Source: Bacteroidetes bacterium 24-39-8
GTDB lineage: Bacteria > Bacteroidota > Bacteroidia > Chitinophagales > Chitinophagaceae
Length of the DNA stretch: 46,895 bases
NCBI GenBank assembly: GCA_002256765.1
Contig: NCHJ01000008.1
Coordinates: 1 to 46,895 of the forward strand
Direction: 5' to 3'
Both the position numbers and the translations under genes were made by a program. Under the pieces are notes generated by a model. The model ran no database searches. It worked only from the letters and a program-made list of their open reading frames with translations, and was not told where the DNA came from. Every line of letters starts with the position of its first letter. The first letter of the stretch is position 1. Positions 15,748-25,668 of this stretch are shown one piece after another.

Positions 15748-17685
15748 ATGCCTTATCCTTATCAGATCAAATCTTACGATCAGTACAAAGCCGATTACAA
15801 AAGAAGTATGGAAGACCCTGCCGGATTCTGGGGAGAAATTGCCGAGAATTTTACATGGCGTAAAAAATGGGACGAGGTATTGAATTGGAATTTTACCGAG
15901 CCCAAAGTAGAATGGTTCAAGGGTGGCAAATTAAATATCACAGAGAACTGCTTAGATAGACATTTGGAAAAACATGGAGACATGCCTGCCATGATTTGGG
16001 AGCCAAATGATCCGGAAGAACACCATAGGATTATTACTTATAAAAAATTGTATGAGAAGGTTTGTCAGTTCTCTCATGTACTCAAAAACAATGGCGTAAA
16101 AAAAGGAGACCGTGTTTGTATTTATATGGGTATGATTCCGGAACTAGCTATTGCTGTTCTGGCCTGTGCCCGCGTAGGAGCCATACATAGCGTAGTTTTT
16201 GGCGGTTTCTCTGCTCAAAGTATTGCAGACCGTTTGTACGATGCGCAAGCTGAATATATTGTTACCTGTGATGGTGCATTTAGGGGCGCTAAAGACATTC
16301 CACTCAAGAGCGTGATTGATGATGCATTGATTGGAAACAGAACCGTAAAAAAAGTAATTGTTTGTACCAGAACAAGAACTCCAGTTTCTATGATCAAGGG
16401 TCGTGACCTTTGGTGGGAAGACGAGATTAAAAAAGTAGAGACCATGGGTCTGCACGATTTTCCTGCAGAAGAAATGGACGCAGAAGATCCCCTATTTATT
16501 TTATATACTTCTGGTTCTACTGGCAAACCAAAAGGTGTGGTACATACCTGCGGTGGTTATATGGTCTACACCAATTATACATTTGTCAACGTATTCCAAT
16601 ACCAACCCGGAGACATTCATTTCTGCACGGCAGATATTGGTTGGATTACGGGTCATAGTTATATTGTTTATGGACCACTTAGTGCGGGTGCTACTACCCT
16701 ATTATTTGAAGGGGTACCCACATTCCCAGACGCTAGTAGGTTCTGGGATATAGTAGACAAATTCAAAGTAAATATTCTCTACACGGCGCCAACAGCTATT
16801 CGTAGTCTCATGGGCTATGGCCTAGGACCCCTACAGGGCAAGCATTTGACCAGTTTAAAAGTTTTGGGCACCGTGGGTGAGCCCATTAATGAAGAAGCTT
16901 GGCATTGGTATAGTGAGCACGTGGGCAAGAACAATTGTCCTGTGGTAGATACTTGGTGGCAAACAGAAACCGGTGGTACTTTAATTAGCAATATGGCAGG
17001 GATAACGCCTGCTGTTCCAAGTTGGGCAACCTTACCTATGCCAGGACTAGAAATGGTTTTAGTAGATGAAAAGGGTGAAGAAATTATTCAAGAAGGTGAA
17101 GAAACCGTTTCAGGAAATCTATGCATCAAGAGCCCTTGGCCTGGTATTTTAAGAACCACTTATGGTGATCATGAAAGATGCCGCACCAATTATTTTGCTA
17201 CTTATCCCGGTTTGTATTTTACGGGAGATGGTGCACTTAAAGACAAGAACGGATTCTTCCGCATAACCGGAAGAGTGGACGATGTATTGAACGTGAGCGG
17301 ACACCGTATTGGTACTGCAGAATTAGAGAATGCCATTAACATGCACAGTGGTGTTGTAGAAAGTGCGGTGGTGGGTTATCCGCATGACATTAAGGGTCAG
17401 GGCATTTATGCTTATGTTATCTACCAAGGTTCACATGGTCAAGATACCCATGGCACGGCGGAAATGATTAGAAAGGATTTGAACCAAACCATTACCCGAA
17501 TCATTGGCGCCATTGCCAAACCAGATAAAATTCAGTTTGTAAGTGGTCTTCCCAAAACTAGGAGCGGCAAGATCATGCGCAGAATTTTACGCAAAATTGC
17601 CGAGGGCGATTTAGACAATGTGGGCGATATCTCTACCCTACTTGACCCAACCGTAGTAGAAGAAATTAAACGCGGGAAAATCTAG
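15748..17685 (+). CDS. acs: Acetyl-CoA synthetase (AMP-forming)
   Basis: A 645-residue adenylate-forming enzyme that activates acetate to acetyl-CoA through acetyl-AMP. The N-terminal cap (AENFTWRKKWDEVLNWNF) is followed by the ATP-binding loop YTSGSTGKPKGVVHT at about 253-267, the acetate-pocket motif VVDTWWQTETGG near 405-415, the hinge region GRVDDVLNVSGHRIGTAE and the C-terminal SGKIMRRILRKIAEGD, whose Lys is the catalytic, acetylation-controlled residue in this family. Length is typical. It is divergent from a putative organic-acid transporter, fitting uptake plus activation of acetate. Heptamer repeats follow its stop. Confidence 0.96.
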   Translation: MPYPYQIKSYDQYKADYKRSMEDPAGFWGEIAENFTWRKKWDEVLNWNFTEPKVEWFKGGKLNITENCLDRHLEKHGDMPAMIWEPNDPEEHHRIITYKKLYEKVCQFSHVLKNNGVKKGDRVCIYMGMIPELAIAVLACARVGAIHSVVFGGFSAQSIADRLYDAQAEYIVTCDGAFRGAKDIPLKSVIDDALIGNRTVKKVIVCTRTRTPVSMIKGRDLWWEDEIKKVETMGLHDFPAEEMDAEDPLFILYTSGSTGKPKGVVHTCGGYMVYTNYTFVNVFQYQPGDIHFCTADIGWITGHSYIVYGPLSAGATTLLFEGVPTFPDASRFWDIVDKFKVNILYTAPTAIRSLMGYGLGPLQGKHLTSLKVLGTVGEPINEEAWHWYSEHVGKNNCPVVDTWWQTETGGTLISNMAGITPAVPSWATLPMPGLEMVLVDEKGEEIIQEGEETVSGNLCIKSPWPGILRTTYGDHERCRTNYFATYPGLYFTGDGALKDKNGFFRITGRVDDVLNVSGHRIGTAELENAINMHSGVVESAVVGYPHDIKGQGIYAYVIYQGSHGQDTHGTAEMIRKDLNQTITRIIGAIAKPDKIQFVSGLPKTRSGKIMRRILRKIAEGDLDNVGDISTLLDPTVVEEIKRGKI

Positions 17686-17701
17686 ACAAGTCAAAAGTAA
17701 A

Positions 17702-17851
17702 AATTCAAAAGTCAAAAAAAATGTAGTAGAAAAAAAGACAAAAGACAAAAAAATAGTAGTAGAAAAAGCAAATAATAAATAGTAAAAATAATTATATTAC
17801 CCTGTTCTTATTTTATTTTTTACCCTTGGGCTACGTTTTGACTTTTGAATT
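17702..17851. repeat. Inverted heptamer-repeat element at a convergent gene junction (copy B)
   Basis: AATTCAAAAGTCAAAA (17702-17717) and its exact reverse complement (17836-17851) are separated by 118 bases. Further related units (AAGTCAAAAGTAAA) lie to the left from about 17687, and TTTTGAATT continues to the stop codon of the terC-like gene on the right. The middle is A-rich with the repeated word TAGTAGAAAAA. The arms are identical to those at 9636-9775, and that junction is also convergent. Confidence 0.85.
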
Positions 17852-17856
17852 TTGAA

Positions 17857-18648
17857 TTACCTAGCTTGGTCACTTGGTTCAGAAGGTTCAGGCATTTGGG
17901 GTTCACGCAATTGAACAGGTCTGCGTTTCACGCGCTCTTTCATGTTCATGATCTCTACAATAAAGCTAAATGCCATAGCAAAATAGATATAGTTCTTGAG
18001 CTGCATTTCATGCGCTCGCTCACTATCCCAACCTTCTATCAATAGTACCAAGCCAATCATCACCAAGAAAGAAAGGGCCAACATTTTTAAGGTAGGATGC
18101 TTATGAATAAATGCAGAAATAAAGGGACTGAAAAGAAACATCACAATCATGGCAATGACTACAGCCGCAATCATGATTTCTACGTGTTTGGCAGTACCTC
18201 CAGCGGTAATAATACTATCAAAACTAAAGACCATGTCTATGAGCATGATCTGAACCACCGCTGCTCCAAATGTTAGGGGTTTGGTACTGATACCTGCTTC
18301 AAGATCTGCATCACCTTCCAATTTGTGGTGAATTTCTTTGACCGTTTTATATATCAAAAACAATCCTCCAGCAATCATCACCAAACTGGCAATGTCAAAG
18401 GGTTTGTTCATGATGGTAAACAAGGGTTTACCCTTTTGAGCTATTAACCAACTAAGACCAAATAGCAAAATGGAACGCATGATAATCCCGGTCACCATCC
18501 AAGCCAATCTTCCTCTTTTATGGTCTTTCTGAGGTAATCTATTGAGAATAATGGATACAAAGATCACATTGTCAATTCCCAGAACTACTTCCAGGACCAC
18601 TAGTACCAAAAAACTGATTAGACTGTCTACGGTTAATAAATGCTCCAT
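17857..18648 (-). CDS. TerC-family membrane protein
   Basis: A 263-residue integral membrane protein with about seven hydrophobic helices. It contains the TerC-family signature EVVLGIDNVIFVSIILNRLP near residue 19 and the second acidic motif MVFSFDSIITAGG in the middle; the intramembrane Asp and Glu residues probably bind a metal ion. Relatives include Alx/MntZ-type manganese exporters and tellurium-resistance TerC, so metal ion export across the inner membrane is the likely role; tellurite resistance should not be assumed. The C-terminal tail (RVKRRPVQLREPQMPEPSEPSDQAR) is cytoplasmic and Pro-rich. Its stop codon abuts a repeat element shared with the acs end. Confidence 0.85.
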   Translation of the reverse strand: MEHLLTVDSLISFLVLVVLEVVLGIDNVIFVSIILNRLPQKDHKRGRLAWMVTGIIMRSILLFGLSWLIAQKGKPLFTIMNKPFDIASLVMIAGGLFLIYKTVKEIHHKLEGDADLEAGISTKPLTFGAAVVQIMLIDMVFSFDSIITAGGTAKHVEIMIAAVVIAMIVMFLFSPFISAFIHKHPTLKMLALSFLVMIGLVLLIEGWDSERAHEMQLKNYIYFAMAFSFIVEIMNMKERVKRRPVQLREPQMPEPSEPSDQAR

Positions 18649-18690
18649 GCTTGCAATTTGTGCAAATATAGGGAGCAGAACATAACTAGC

Positions 18691-19950
18691 TTAACCGCGC
18701 ATCAAATCAAGGGGTTTGCCATTCCAATCTGGGAATAAACCCTTGCTATTTTGCAGCTTTAAATGAGACTGGGCCACATTGCTGAAAACAGCCCTAAAAT
18801 CAGTAGATACAGGCAGGTCACGCCTGTCTTCCAAGTCTTCTTTGGCCAAGGATTTGATATTTTGATATACTTGACCACCTTTTACATCATTACCCAATAC
18901 AAATAAGCAACTAGCCCTTCCATGATCCGTACCACCGGTTCCATTTTGGTGGGCAGTTCTACCAAATTCTGTCATGGTCATCACGGTCACTTCATCTTGA
19001 TAAGCGCTTAGGTCTTTCCAGAAAGCGGCAATAGAATCACTAAAGTCTTTGAGGTTTCTGGCAAAAGCACCGTTGGTGGTACCTTGGTTTACGTGTGTAT
19101 CCCATCCACCAGACTCTGCAAATGCCAGTTCCAAACCCACTTGCATTTTAATCAAAATTGCAATTTGTTTGAGGGAATTACCCAAGGCTGTTTGTGGATA
19201 TACCACGTCTTTGGCGGGTTGGTAATTTTTGAGTTCGTTTACATTGAGCATTTTCATGGCGTCAAAACTCTCTTTACCCGTTTTATTCAAAAGACTACTA
19301 GAAGTTTGGTCATAGAGGTCTTCAAAAGATTTAGAAACTGTTTTGCCTCCCATAGGATTATTGCGCATTTGAATGGCAAAATTTTGCAAATTACTAATGG
19401 CCAATGCTTCATTGTCACCATAAAAACTACGGGGCAATGCATTGGTCAAACTAACCGCTCTAAATGGCGTAGCGTCATGACCCATTAGTCCAGCAACACG
19501 GTTTAACCATCCGCTGGCAGTGCCTTTGTTAAAGGGGGTTCCTGCTTCCATATAATCCTGTGCGTCAAAATGGCTACGCGTATTATTGGGGCTACCCACA
19601 CCATGAACAATGGCCATTCTTTTTTCTCCAAAAAAAGGATGCAAAGAAGCCATGGATGGGTGTAGACCAAAATGATCATCCAGATTAAATAGTGATCCTT
19701 CTTTTTCCAAAGGACTCATGTATAAACCCGGACGCAAGGTTTTTAAATTAGGATCCGCAAATGGACTCACCGCCATTAAACCATCCATGGCGCCTCTTTG
19801 AAAAATACAGACCATGACCTTATTTTTTTTATAAGGCTGTAGTATTTTTTGGCCGCTGGCTGCCGATGCTATAAAGTTGGGTAGTCCACCAAAGCCGGTT
19901 GCAAAAAGTGCCATTGCACCAGACTTCATAAATGCTCTGCGATGTATCAT
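18691..19950 (-). CDS. DUF1501 protein, Tat-exported
   Basis: A 419-residue protein of the DUF1501 family, related to the sulfatase/alkaline-phosphatase fold. The N terminus MIHRRAFMKSGAMALFATGF fits a twin-arginine signal (RRAFMK), so it is probably exported folded, perhaps with a metal. Conserved pieces are VMTMTEFGRTAHQNGTGGTDHGRA, ESGGWDTHVNQGT and NNTRSHFDAQDYME, with several His/Asp residues that could hold metal. Biochemical function is unknown. It starts nine bases after the DUF1800 gene stops; the two families occur side by side in very many bacteria and are presumed to act together. Confidence 0.9.
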   Translation of the reverse strand: MIHRRAFMKSGAMALFATGFGGLPNFIASAASGQKILQPYKKNKVMVCIFQRGAMDGLMAVSPFADPNLKTLRPGLYMSPLEKEGSLFNLDDHFGLHPSMASLHPFFGEKRMAIVHGVGSPNNTRSHFDAQDYMEAGTPFNKGTASGWLNRVAGLMGHDATPFRAVSLTNALPRSFYGDNEALAISNLQNFAIQMRNNPMGGKTVSKSFEDLYDQTSSSLLNKTGKESFDAMKMLNVNELKNYQPAKDVVYPQTALGNSLKQIAILIKMQVGLELAFAESGGWDTHVNQGTTNGAFARNLKDFSDSIAAFWKDLSAYQDEVTVMTMTEFGRTAHQNGTGGTDHGRASCLFVLGNDVKGGQVYQNIKSLAKEDLEDRRDLPVSTDFRAVFSNVAQSHLKLQNSKGLFPDWNGKPLDLMRG

Positions 19951-19959
19951 AGAATCAGT

Positions 19960-21945
19960 TTATTTTCTTTGAAATTCAGGTGAACCTATAATCACACCAG
20001 CCACTTGTGATACTGTATTATTATTGCCATTTTGATAGGCCATAGTAAAGGGCTTGTCTTTACGGTTCATAGCATTACGATCATTTTTCTGCTGCTGTTT
20101 GTTGTTTAAATTTTTGTTCATGCTCATGGCATCTGTATCATCCATGGCAAGATCACCAGGGTGCTTGGCACTGGCTGCTTCAATTTTGTCTGCCACCGAT
20201 TTATCGGCCAGCATGGCCGATAGCCTTTTTATATTTTCTTCCTGATTTCTTTCAGGCAATAATAATTGACTATAGGTTTTCAGCGCTGCTTCTGCGCTTT
20301 CTGGTTCATGGTTTTGATTCAAGGCCAATAGATTCACATTGATCCCAGGTATTTTTCCTGTGGCAAATGCCAACCCAAAATTCATTCTATTCAATAAAGA
20401 ACCTGTATTGATCCAGAAACTAGCTTTATCTGGGAAACCAGTAGGGGCTTGATAATAGTAAAATCTTTGTCCCATTCTACTGCACCAATTAAATACTTGA
20501 AAGGGTTGTTTTAAGTCTGCATTGGTAGACCTAACAGCACTGATGACTAATTCAAAAGGAGACTTAATTTTTTCACGCAAAGCATCTGTTTGCCAAAACT
20601 CTACACTCTCTACCATGGTAATCAAGACTTCTTTGATATTACCTTCTGACTTTAAAAAACGATCGGCCATTTTTTGTACCAAGGCTTCAGAAGGTTGATC
20701 ACTCACAAAACGGGTAGCTAATTTTTTTGAGATAAATTTAGCTGTGGCTTTTTGACGGCTCAACATATCTAACACCTCCATCCCTTCTTGGTATCCACCC
20801 TTTCCGTCAAAGGTTTTACCCAAAATCAACTTCTCCCCTGCGTCGTGTTTGTCAGCTCTGAAAATAAAATCATTTTCCAACACAAATCCTCTTTTTTGCA
20901 TTTGATCTATATTGGTTTTATCCAAGAGTCTTTTTCCAGGACCATCGTCTAGCAAAGGTTTTACTGCCCATCCAGTTAAAGCACGCGCCACTTCTGTCAC
21001 GTCTTTTTGGGTATAGCCACCATCTACACCAAGGGTATGCAATTCCATGACTTCACGTGCATAGTTTTCATTTAATCCTTGAACGCGTTTGGCATTGACC
21101 AATTGTTGGGCAATGGCATTGTTCTTCATGGAACTATCACCCATACGGGCTTCTAAAGCTTTGTTCAAATTTTGTTGTTGCTGAATTCTTCTGGGATTTT
21201 TTGCAAGCGCATTGTTATCAGAAACGCTGGAAGCATTGTCCAAATATTCCAACATGGCTGGGTGTTTGGCAGTTGCTACCAACATGTCTTTGAAATTGCC
21301 AGTTACATTTGGCCTTATCGCATCACGTTCAAAAGTCAAAATAAACTGTTGACACTGTGGTTTGGTGAGTGATACATTAAAGTGGTTGAACCAAAAATCA
21401 GTTAATACTTCGTGTAATTGATTAGACCCATAGGCAGCACGAATAATTTTTTGATTGATCAATTGGGTCTGTAATTCTACAAATGGTTTCAGTCCTTGCT
21501 GTACCATTAATTGCCTGATCTGTTCCCGGTACTCAGGTTTGTCTTGACCTCTAACTGAATCCCTAACTACCAATTTATTTTTTACTGCCAAACGCAAAAC
21601 CTGCGGAGGTGTTAGATAGGTATTGGCAATGGTTTCATTACTGAGTTGAAGGGTATTCATACTCTTCAATCTTTCGTTAGCAGCATTATCTTCAAGACCA
21701 CCTTCTAATTGTTGTTCTAACCATGCTTCTAAACCCATTTCAGCCACAGCATCTACTTCACCAGGCTTTGCCCCAAAACTAAACCTGCTCAATAAATGAG
21801 CTGCGGCTTGACGGGTATTGAGTCCCGCTTTTTTATAAGGCATTTTAATCTTGGCTTGACTAATCTGGTTTGCATCTGAAAATGCAAAAAGCAGGGTAAG
21901 ACCGGCGCCAATGGAAAAAGTCTTAAAAATCTGTTTGGGGTTCAT
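19960..21945 (-). CDS. DUF1800 protein, exported
   Basis: A 661-residue protein of the DUF1800 family, function unknown. It has a signal peptide (MNPKQIFKTFSIGAGLTLLFAFSDA). The family body begins at about residue 45 with AAAHLLSRFSFGAKPGEVDAVAEMG; further family motifs are DFWFNHFNVS, NENYAREVMELHTLGVDGGYTQKDVTEVARALTGW and APTGFPDKASFWINTGSLLNRMNF. A low-complexity region rich in Asn, Gln, Lys and Met (near residues 610-650) interrupts the C-terminal part. It is the first gene of a pair with DUF1501, nine bases apart, and follows the OPT transporter terminator. Confidence 0.9.
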   Translation of the reverse strand: MNPKQIFKTFSIGAGLTLLFAFSDANQISQAKIKMPYKKAGLNTRQAAAHLLSRFSFGAKPGEVDAVAEMGLEAWLEQQLEGGLEDNAANERLKSMNTLQLSNETIANTYLTPPQVLRLAVKNKLVVRDSVRGQDKPEYREQIRQLMVQQGLKPFVELQTQLINQKIIRAAYGSNQLHEVLTDFWFNHFNVSLTKPQCQQFILTFERDAIRPNVTGNFKDMLVATAKHPAMLEYLDNASSVSDNNALAKNPRRIQQQQNLNKALEARMGDSSMKNNAIAQQLVNAKRVQGLNENYAREVMELHTLGVDGGYTQKDVTEVARALTGWAVKPLLDDGPGKRLLDKTNIDQMQKRGFVLENDFIFRADKHDAGEKLILGKTFDGKGGYQEGMEVLDMLSRQKATAKFISKKLATRFVSDQPSEALVQKMADRFLKSEGNIKEVLITMVESVEFWQTDALREKIKSPFELVISAVRSTNADLKQPFQVFNWCSRMGQRFYYYQAPTGFPDKASFWINTGSLLNRMNFGLAFATGKIPGINVNLLALNQNHEPESAEAALKTYSQLLLPERNQEENIKRLSAMLADKSVADKIEAASAKHPGDLAMDDTDAMSMNKNLNNKQQQKNDRNAMNRKDKPFTMAYQNGNNNTVSQVAGVIIGSPEFQRK

Positions 21946-22005
21946 GTGTCTGGCTTTGTTTTTGGATGGGTATTGTTACTAAAGGTTTAACCAATCAAAA
22001 AGAAA

Positions 22006-22028
22006 TCCCGCAGTTTTGGGCTGCGGGA
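22006..22028 (-). terminator. Terminator of the OPT transporter gene
   Basis: Arms TCCCGCAG (22006-22013) and CTGCGGGA (22021-22028) around a 7-base loop, 31 bases past the OPT stop. On the minus strand they are followed by TTTCTTTTTG. Confidence 0.82.
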
Positions 22029-22058
22029 CTGCTATTTAATAGATTCTTAACATGGAAT

Positions 22059-24104
22059 TTATTTTTTCTGGGCCACTTTATAGAGAATGGTACCCATGGC
22101 AGCAAACATAAGCGTGCCTAATACAAAATAGCCCCCATGCGTCAAAGCATTGCTGATACTAGATTCTAGGCTCACCGCATTGAGGAACTTTTCTCCCCCA
22201 TCTGAGCCAGCTACAAAGGCAATGACAACCCCGGCTACGGCACCTCCAGCAACCAGGCCGGTTGCAAACAAATTACCCTTGCCCAATTCCTCTTCTTCTG
22301 CAGACTTAGACTCACCCGCTTTGGCTTGTTTCATTTCTACAATACCCCTAATAGCACCACCAATAAAGATGGGTAAAGTGGTAGCCAAAGGCAGGTATGC
22401 ACCAACGGCAAAGCTCAAAGACTTGATACCACAGAGTTCCATGGTTACTGCTAAAAACACACCCGCAAACACATACTGCCAATCTAAGTTTTGAGAAAGA
22501 ATCCCTTTAATCAAAGTGGCCATAAGCGTAGCTTGAGGGGCAGGATATTTTTCTGTACCAATAGCATGATGAATGCCCTGGCTCAACATTTCTGAAGAAG
22601 GTTTGTCCAAGAATTTCACGGTTAAACCAATGACTATAGAAGAAACAATAGCACCCACAAATAAAGCTATCTGTTGGTTGCGTGGTGTGGCTCCAACAAT
22701 ATAGCCGCTTTTTAAATCCTGAGAAGTAGCCCCAGCATTTGCTGCCGCAATACAGATCATACCCCCCACTACTAACACCAGTGGTTCATATGATTGACCT
22801 GTCCAACCCACACTCAAGAAAATCAAACTGGTACCCATCACCGTAGCAATGGTCATACCACTGATTGGATTATTAGAAGAACCAATCAATCCCACAATTC
22901 TAGAAGAAACGGTTACAAATAAAGCTCCAAAAATAATTACCAATACCCCAATCAATAATTTCTGAATCAAACTATCACCTGGTACTTGAGGCAAAACCGT
23001 GATCAGGGCAATCAAACCCAGACTTCCCCAACCTACCCATTTTAAACTTAGGTCTTTGTCTGTACGCAATACAGAAGCAGCACCTTCTGCTTTTTCTGAT
23101 TTCAAAGAAGCCACACTACCCTTTACAGATTTGACAATGGTAGGAATGGTTTTAATCAAAGTAATAATACCACCTGCTGCTACCGTACCTGCTCCAATTT
23201 GTCTGATAAATGCATAATAAACAGCCGCAGAATAATCTGCAAATTGGTGGGCAATAGGATCCCAATTACCCTTGCCGCCAGCTTTGGTTACATCGGTCAA
23301 ATAGCCCAGTTTTACTAGCTGTGAAGCAATCACATCTGGTGGAACTAGGGATGACATGAGTGGAATAAATACCAACCAACTCAAAACACCACCTGCTACC
23401 AAAACACCGCCAATTTTTGGACCAATAATATAACCCACACCCAAGTACTCCGGTGTAATCTCACCACTTACTTTGGCCGATGGAAAAAACTTATTGGTTT
23501 GTTGGGTTGCCCAATAAGGGGTCTCCGCAATCACGTGTAATACTTTTTGCAATATGGCATAAACAAATGCCACACCCAATCCCCAGAATGCAGTCTTGGC
23601 AAAATCGCCTCCCTTCTCTCCTGCTTTTAATACATCGCCGCAGGCAGTACCTTCTGGATAAGGTAGGTTGTCGTGTTCGTTTACAATTAATGCTTTTCTC
23701 AAAGGCACCATGAGCAAGGTTCCTAATAAACCTCCTACAATGGCTAGGATTAATATGGTGAGGTAATTAAAATATTCTGCGCTATCGGGCGATGATAAAA
23801 ACAAAAATCCCGGCAGTGTAAATGCCACACCTGCTGCTATGCTCTCACCAGCAGAACCCGTGGTTTGAATAATATTGTTTTCAAGGATGGTGGTCTTTAA
23901 AAATTTTCTTCCGAGTGTAATGGCAATGACCGCAATGGGTATGGAGGCCGATACGGTCAAACCCGCTTTCAGCGCTAGATACACGGTGGCAGCACCAAAG
24001 ATGACACCAAACAAACTACCCATTAAAATAGACTTAACGGTTAGTTCCTTCATCTGTGTTTCAGGGGCCACAAATGGTTTGAATACTTTTTTTGCTTCTG
24101 ACAT
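22059..24104 (-). CDS. OPT-family oligopeptide transporter
   Basis: A 681-residue membrane transporter of the OPT superfamily with about 16 hydrophobic segments. Family features are the N-terminal PFVAPETQMKELTVKSILMG, GSLFGVIFGAATVYLALKAGLTVSASIPIAV, NIIQTTGSAGESIAAGVAFTLPG and LPYPEGTACGDVLKAGE. Bacterial members are thought to take up oligopeptides or metal-peptide complexes by proton symport; substrate is not evident from sequence. It lies just downstream of a POT-family peptide transporter on the same strand, but a strong terminator separates them. Confidence 0.92.
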   Translation of the reverse strand: MSEAKKVFKPFVAPETQMKELTVKSILMGSLFGVIFGAATVYLALKAGLTVSASIPIAVIAITLGRKFLKTTILENNIIQTTGSAGESIAAGVAFTLPGFLFLSSPDSAEYFNYLTILILAIVGGLLGTLLMVPLRKALIVNEHDNLPYPEGTACGDVLKAGEKGGDFAKTAFWGLGVAFVYAILQKVLHVIAETPYWATQQTNKFFPSAKVSGEITPEYLGVGYIIGPKIGGVLVAGGVLSWLVFIPLMSSLVPPDVIASQLVKLGYLTDVTKAGGKGNWDPIAHQFADYSAAVYYAFIRQIGAGTVAAGGIITLIKTIPTIVKSVKGSVASLKSEKAEGAASVLRTDKDLSLKWVGWGSLGLIALITVLPQVPGDSLIQKLLIGVLVIIFGALFVTVSSRIVGLIGSSNNPISGMTIATVMGTSLIFLSVGWTGQSYEPLVLVVGGMICIAAANAGATSQDLKSGYIVGATPRNQQIALFVGAIVSSIVIGLTVKFLDKPSSEMLSQGIHHAIGTEKYPAPQATLMATLIKGILSQNLDWQYVFAGVFLAVTMELCGIKSLSFAVGAYLPLATTLPIFIGGAIRGIVEMKQAKAGESKSAEEEELGKGNLFATGLVAGGAVAGVVIAFVAGSDGGEKFLNAVSLESSISNALTHGGYFVLGTLMFAAMGTILYKVAQKK

Positions 24105-24143
24105 GAAATGGTTTTAATCAGGTATAAATATAAGCATAAAAAA

Positions 24144-24164
24144 AGGCGGTGATGAACACCGCCT
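24144..24164 (-). terminator. Terminator of the POT transporter gene
   Basis: Arms AGGCGGTG (24144-24151) and CACCGCCT (24157-24164) around a 5-base loop, eight bases past the POT stop; the minus strand continues with a run of T residues. Confidence 0.88.
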
Positions 24165-24171
24165 TCTCTAT

Positions 24172-25668
24172 TTACATCATTTTTTTCAACTTACTTGAGA
24201 GGAAGAATAGCACTAGTGATGCTACCCCTGCCATGCCCAAAAAGAGCATGAAAAAGTCATATAGATTGGCAATTTGATAGCCTAAGAAAGAAGTGGTTTT
24301 TCCATCTGGATAATAACCACTCAATACTCCCGCTAATTTGTTGGCAAAAGCATTGGCTGTAAACCATACTGCCATGAGCAAGGAGGCAAATTTAATGGGG
24401 GCTAGTTTATTCACGAGACTTAGCCCAATGGGCGATAAACAAAGCTCTCCCATGCTATGCATCATATACATGCCAATCAGCCAGATCATGCTCACTTTTA
24501 CATTGGCTTGCACGTCTTTTACACCAAAAGCAATCCACAAATAACCTAGTGCCAATAAGAATAATCCAATAGCCATTTTATAAGGTGAAGCTGGTTCGCG
24601 CTTACCCAATTTGATCCATAACCAAGCAAATAAAGGTGCTAGACCAACCACAAATAGGCTGTTTAAAGACTGGAAAAAACTGGCTGGAACATTAAAGAAA
24701 CCTAGGTCACGCTGGGTTTGCTCTTCTGCAAAGAATGTGAGTGAAGCTCCTGCTTGTTCAAAAGCAGACCAGAAAAAGATGACAAAAAAGGATACCGTGA
24801 AAATCACAGAGACCCTTGTTTTCTCTGTACTGGTTAATGTTTTATCAGAATAAATAATCACTGCAATTAAAACAATGCAACCAATTAAGAAATAGAACAA
24901 GTAGTTCACCACTTTGGCATCAATATATAAGAGTCCAATGGTAGTCAATGACAGCAACGCCATTCCAACCACCATTACAACAGGGTTTAGGAATTTCTTT
25001 GGCGCACCATCGGGCGTTAGCCCAATAATTTTTTTATCTGGATCTATCACGTATTTGTTGTTCAAAAAATGCAGGGTGAGTACACTAATGATCATTCCAA
25101 TTCCACCTGCTAAAAATGCCCATTTAAAATCGGCAGGATTGCCCGTGTCTCCAAAAAAGCCGCAAACAAAGGGTCCTAGCGCTCCACCGGTATTAATTCC
25201 CATATAAAAAATGGTATAGGCAGAGTCAATTCTATTATCGCCCTTGGGGTATAACTGACCCACCATGGAAGAGATATTGGGTTTGAAAAAACCGTTACCC
25301 GCAATCATAAATCCAAGACCAGAGAAAAACAATAAGGATGCCGTATCCGGCGATGTGGCATAGAGTGAACCACAGAAAAACAGGATAAATTCTCCAATGG
25401 CCATGACAATACCACCCACAATAATGCTTCGGCGATTGCCCCAATAACGGTCGGCAATATAGCCCCCAATCAAGGGTGTCAAATAAATCAAAGAAGTATA
25501 ACTACCATAGAGGTTGGAGGCAAAGACCTTGTCAAATAGTAGGGCCTTGGTCATAAACAATACCAATATGGCGCGCATGCCATAATAGTTGAAACGCTCC
25601 CACATTTCCGTTGCAAATAATACATACAATCCTTTGGGATGCCCTTTTTGCAGGTTTTCCTGAGTCAT
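24172..25668 (-). CDS. POT/PTR-family peptide MFS transporter
   Basis: A 498-residue proton-dependent oligopeptide transporter of the inner membrane with about 14 hydrophobic helices. The signature ATEMWERFNYYGMRAILVLFM in helix 1 contains the ExxERFxYY motif (WERFNYYG) used for proton coupling; GGYIADRYWGNRRSIIVGG and AGNGFFKPNISSMVGQLYP are the second and third POT hallmarks, and FFWSAFEQAGASLTFFAEEQT is the helix-7 region. Substrates are expected to be di- and tripeptides. It is divergent from purD and precedes the OPT transporter. Confidence 0.94.
   Translation of the reverse strand: MTQENLQKGHPKGLYVLFATEMWERFNYYGMRAILVLFMTKALLFDKVFASNLYGSYTSLIYLTPLIGGYIADRYWGNRRSIIVGGIVMAIGEFILFFCGSLYATSPDTASLLFFSGLGFMIAGNGFFKPNISSMVGQLYPKGDNRIDSAYTIFYMGINTGGALGPFVCGFFGDTGNPADFKWAFLAGGIGMIISVLTLHFLNNKYVIDPDKKIIGLTPDGAPKKFLNPVVMVVGMALLSLTTIGLLYIDAKVVNYLFYFLIGCIVLIAVIIYSDKTLTSTEKTRVSVIFTVSFFVIFFWSAFEQAGASLTFFAEEQTQRDLGFFNVPASFFQSLNSLFVVGLAPLFAWLWIKLGKREPASPYKMAIGLFLLALGYLWIAFGVKDVQANVKVSMIWLIGMYMMHSMGELCLSPIGLSLVNKLAPIKFASLLMAVWFTANAFANKLAGVLSGYYPDGKTTSFLGYQIANLYDFFMLFLGMAGVASLVLFFLSSKLKKMM

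Noticed and set aside
17857-18648. Tellurite-resistance gene
   Set aside because: TerC-family membership alone does not show tellurite resistance; no terA, terB, terD or terE neighbours are present.
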